Assembly: GCF_041260155.1 (NCBI RefSeq)
Contig: NC_091930.1
Location: 3,091,907-3,155,906 of the forward strand
From: Ptychodera flava
Lineage: Eukaryota; Hemichordata; Enteropneusta; Ptychoderidae
Direction of reading: 5' to 3'
Length of the DNA: 64,000 nt
Both the position numbers and the translations under genes were made by a program. The notes beneath the pieces were generated by a model. The model was not told the origin of the DNA. It did no database searches and saw only the letters and a program-made list of their open reading frames with translations. Shown here piece by piece: positions 60,700-64,000 of the stretch (its first letter is position 1; each line of letters begins with the position of its first letter).

Positions 60700-63534
60700 G
60701 TAAGTTATACCATTTAGACTTCTATGTATGGTTATACCACAATTTTCCGAAATGTCATTGACTAGACTAACCCGACGATTTGATGGGATGCAGATTTCAT
60801 GACGTATTAATATGTCTTTTATTTGTATTCTAATTAAAGACAACAAAGACATTAATGACAACAACATAAATAACAACAAAACAATAAATCACTGTCAACA
60901 CACTATGTAAATAATGTTAACGAAGATAAATCTGTTTGGGCCAGCATTCACTGTACAAGTATTTACCTACAGTGTGAAAATAATCATGACACCATCACTT
61001 GCATAGGATTTATGCACCGTACAGACACAAACTCCCTGATTGGTCTAAAAGATGAAATGTATGAAGAAATTGACCAATTACAGAAAACCTTGTTAGAGAG
61101 CATAATAAACAATCCATTTCCTTCAAACCAATACAGTCCCTTGCTCACTGGTGATTGGTCTGTTTCCACTCATCTTCACCTTCTTTAAAGACCTGTCCTC
61201 GCTCTTGTTGTCGTAACGAATTAATTTGACAGATTCAAATAAAAAAAAAAGACAGTGTACACTTTTAGAATTAAAACTTTCACAAGTTGTTCTCGTACAA
61301 AGGCATTTGTCATACATTTCTATGAATTTTGCAAAGTGACCATTGTCATATTGTGGTATTCCTACACACAAGTCAGTTGTTATAAATTTAACGTCAGCAT
61401 TATATTTCAACGTTGCTGTTCAGTCATTTTTCCACAGAAAAGTTTATTGTCAAGCCATGCAGTTTTCAGACTCTCTGACCAAGGAATATGCCCAAAGTTA
61501 AAATACTTTAGTAATCACCATGAACTGAACACTTTGTATTTTGTTTCAGAATTTTCAGTTTGTTGACAGATTCTGTTTCCAACCCGATGAGGAGGGCAGC
61601 TTGCAATACGAGATCAAGTACAAAGCAGTTGAGTATCTGTTCATTGAACTTCTCACTTGACCTTTGGTCATAATGAACGTTGACACCAGCCATAGTGAAG
61701 TCAAATTTGGGAAATTTCATCCATCGTTAATTTTATGAACTCACAGTTACAGAAAACTCTCATATATTTTTCTATTGCTAGGCAGACTGCTGCTACAAGC
61801 TGTTGATGTTTAACGATGAACCAGGTCAGTGGCCGTATATTAGAGAGCATGGACAAGCTCTGGTAAGCAATTGCACAAACAACAATTATATTTTCAGGTT
61901 TTACTGAAACTGACAAAGTTTCAAGTTGTTGGCCAGTCAATTGAAGCCCCAACCACATGTGGTTAAAGGGCTAGTAATTGTAGTTATTGAAAATTTCTGT
62001 ATTGTCTTCAAGTTGTATGTGTATCACAAATTTTTGTCCTACTAAAGTGTGTGAATCTGTTGTTACATTTTGTGAACACAGCATTTATACGTGTAGAATG
62101 CACAGTTTTATTTACTTTTAGATGAATGAAGTCTGTGAGTAAAGACTAATATTGTGAATGTGATGTGGTACAGTTATAGCAATGTTTTTGTCTGACTGCT
62201 ATGTGATGGAGCTATTGCTTGTCTGGGAGAAACTTACTGCAGATCACGTTCACTGGATACGTACAGAAATCCACTACCCAGAGAGTTCATCTTTCACAAA
62301 CATGAGCACTGCAAAAGAGCATATAGGGGAATCTCAGTCAAAACATTTCATTTAATATTAATGCTTTGAACTTGGTGAAATGACTTTATTTTATACTATC
62401 ACTGAAGTTCAACTAAGTCCAGTACTGGCCCTTTAAAGCCCTATTGAGTGTGGGAGCCTTAATTTTACATTTGATTTCAAGCTCTGTCTGGATCTTGTGA
62501 AATCATTTCCACAGATAGGTATGCACCTTCAACCCTGGCTCACCTTATATTGCATCCCTTATTATCACAACAACCAATGCTAGTCATTGAGCTCACCAGC
62601 ATTTTGAACACCAAAACCAAGGGTATCGCAATGTGGGAGAGCTCCTAGACTACAGACATATACAAGCAGAGCTTTCGATTTATTTCTGTAATGTTTTGAA
62701 GTATAGACATTCTAAAGATTCTCCCAAAGAATCATTCAGAGATATTTGTGAGAGTAAACCCCAAGAGTTTGGTTTTACTTCTGGACATGAAGGTTGTTTG
62801 GGGGTTAAAGTTTTATTCATTTCTGACACTGAGGGCGCCATGGCATCAATCATTTGAGATCTCTAACACTTGTATTCACATAACCCCCAACCAATACAAA
62901 ATGTATTTGTTGTAAACTCACATCACACATACATAAACAGCTACATGGCTCAAGTGAAATATGTTAGCATAGCCACAGGTTCCTGAATACCTCACCCATA
63001 TATCATGTTTGAGGGCTCTGTTATGATTGTTCTCAGAATTTAGCTTGAGCATCTTTTTATGTTCCTGAAATCTATCTTTAAACCTTTCAGTGCCAAAGTC
63101 AAATTTTGTTGCATGTATTAATATAATGTAGACAATTTTTTTCAATTTTAGACAATTTTTTTCAGATTTTCCCTAAATTTTGATCAAAAACTGTAGCCAA
63201 TAAAATGTTATGACCATTTGATCCAAAATTATCAAAAAATACAAAAAAAAATCATGAATATTGGAAAACTGAATCACAAATATTTTGGTGGGAAAAATTA
63301 CAGCACTCAAAGGGTTAAACCAGTTTGAATCGCCTCATTTAGGGCAATGGAGTGTTCTGTTTTATGGTGCACTGCATGGCACAGGAAGAGATGTTCATTG
63401 ATTTTGACACTTTTTCCAAATCACAGTCCTGCGGGGAGAAGAAGGAAGTGATCCCAGGAGCTGAAAATGCCAAACTGACGTTACAAGATCCGTACAACGG
63501 ATGTCAGAGATATAATGACTCAGATGGCGTAGAG
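60586..63534 (+). CDS. TMEM145/GPR180-family membrane protein, 5' part
   Basis: Four coding exons at 60586-60699, 61550-61627, 61782-61862 and 63427-63534, all phase 0, giving 127 residues; the gene continues beyond the window. Residues 1-27 are a signal peptide (GLLACILVQVLLMATGDA). The rest aligns with the luminal N-terminal domain of TMEM145: AKIIRGHLTT, FVDRFCFQ, DCCYKLLMFND, GQWP, then SCGEKKEVI and NGCQRYN, with Cys residues in the same places. The family has a seven-helix membrane domain after this region (Pfam GpcrRhopsn4); its exons lie past 64000. Molecular function is not settled for the family. TMEM145 fits better than GPR180 by the RFCF and CC motifs; a lineage-specific paralogue is possible. 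Confidence 0.88.
61550..61627 (+). CDS. TMEM145-like exon 2
   Basis: Acceptor TATTTTGTTTCAG; 26 codons, NFQFVDRFCFQPDEEG and on; weaker donor GTTGAG. Confidence 0.85.
61782..61862 (+). CDS. TMEM145-like exon 3
   Basis: Acceptor TTTTCTATTGCTAG; 27 codons, ADCCYKLLMFNDEPGQWP and on; donor GTAAGC. Confidence 0.88.
63078..63318. mobile_element. TTAA foldback MITE in a TMEM145-like intron
   Basis: 241 bp bounded by TTAA (63078-63081 and 63315-63318). The right end is the complement of CCCTTTGAGTGC, and the left resembles the right end of the copy at 56585, so the two lie in opposite orientation. Confidence 0.65.
63427..63534 (+). CDS. TMEM145-like exon 4
   Basis: Acceptor TTTTTCCAAATCACAG; 36 codons with SCGEKKEVI and NGCQRYNDSDGVE; donor GTAAAC. 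The longer frame starting at 63352 is intron read-through. Confidence 0.88.
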
Positions 63535-64000
63535 GTAAACAGCAGATACTTTTATGATTTCATTTTAGGTACAATGTGCCCAGTGGACAGATGTTTGGAA
63601 TCTCAAACTTTTACAATATTCTTTTGGCCTAGTCCACTTGTTGGGTCTCATTATTAAGCCAAAAATTTGCACTGTGACCCTCAATTTTGAGTTGAAAGTT
63701 TGCTCCAGGGAAGTTGAAGCAAAAGTGTAAGTCTTTCATTTTCAAGGCCTGAACTATCTTAATATTACTCACTGTCGGAAAATTTCTCACAAGCCCAAGC
63801 TTTTTTAATCCATTTCCAAGATGTGATCAGAAAACTTTGCTTGTCTTTGCTGCGTTTTAAAACCATCCCACCAGGCATTTCATTTGCCATCTGCCACATC
63901 GGTAAAACCCAATATTGAGCAAAAAACCTGTTTACTTGTGTATGTCATAGCAGGTCCAGTGACTTCAAATCATGTATACAGTATCCAGGCTTGCAAGGCT
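63535..64000. other. TMEM145-like intron 4, runs off the window
   Basis: No further exon with the expected family sequence before position 64000. Confidence 0.5.

Noticed and set aside
63352..63657. 101-codon frame as a complete TMEM145-like exon
   Set aside because: Only 63427-63534 matches the family and has splice signals; the rest is intron read-through.

Overview
The window is nuclear DNA of an AT-rich, intron-rich metazoan, most likely a marine invertebrate; the species cannot be fixed from sequence alone. Reasons: GT-AG split genes, a motile-cilium gene (RSPH1), a TMEM145-type membrane protein gene, and a mixed load of animal transposons (APE-type LINEs, Ty3/Gypsy, Penelope-like, Crypton-like, mariner, TTAA foldback elements, Helitron-like tandem-repeat elements).

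Layout. Positions 448-44895 (+) hold what I read as one gene made almost entirely of micro-exons of 15 to 36 nt. Every clean exon is flanked by phase-1 introns, so the lengths are multiples of three, and they join into one open K/E/R/M-rich helical protein that ends in a short hydrophobic tail with a stop at 44893-44895. Its huge introns carry almost all the transposons: an unclassified 1.9-kb repeat in two inverted copies (3.2-5.1 and 10.1-15.5 kb, the second split by a 3.4-kb LINE), a second LINE tail (18.9-19.3 kb), a decayed Gypsy element with integrase before reverse transcriptase (20.7-25.6 kb), tandem duplications of one 33-nt exon (29.8-31.8 kb), TTAA foldbacks (32.2 and 37.3 kb), a 147-bp tandem array (33.3-34.5 kb), two tiny palindromic elements with 9-bp target duplications (36.2 kb), a deleted Penelope-like element (39.7-40.4 kb) and a Crypton-like ORF (41.2-41.7 kb).

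From 44.9 to 53.2 kb there is no convincing gene: a (TA)n tract, ~145-bp tandem repeats, a deleted mariner, and an orphan possible exon at 47.8 kb.

The right end holds two recognisable genes placed head to head about 0.9 kb apart: RSPH1 on the minus strand (53255-59676, complete, 7 core exons plus a possible 39-nt cassette exon) and the 5' part of a TMEM145/GPR180-family gene on the plus strand (exons at 60586-63534, continuing past the window). Related TTAA foldback elements sit in introns of both.

All gene models were made by eye from splice signals, phase and remembered family similarity; none is backed by transcripts or a database search.
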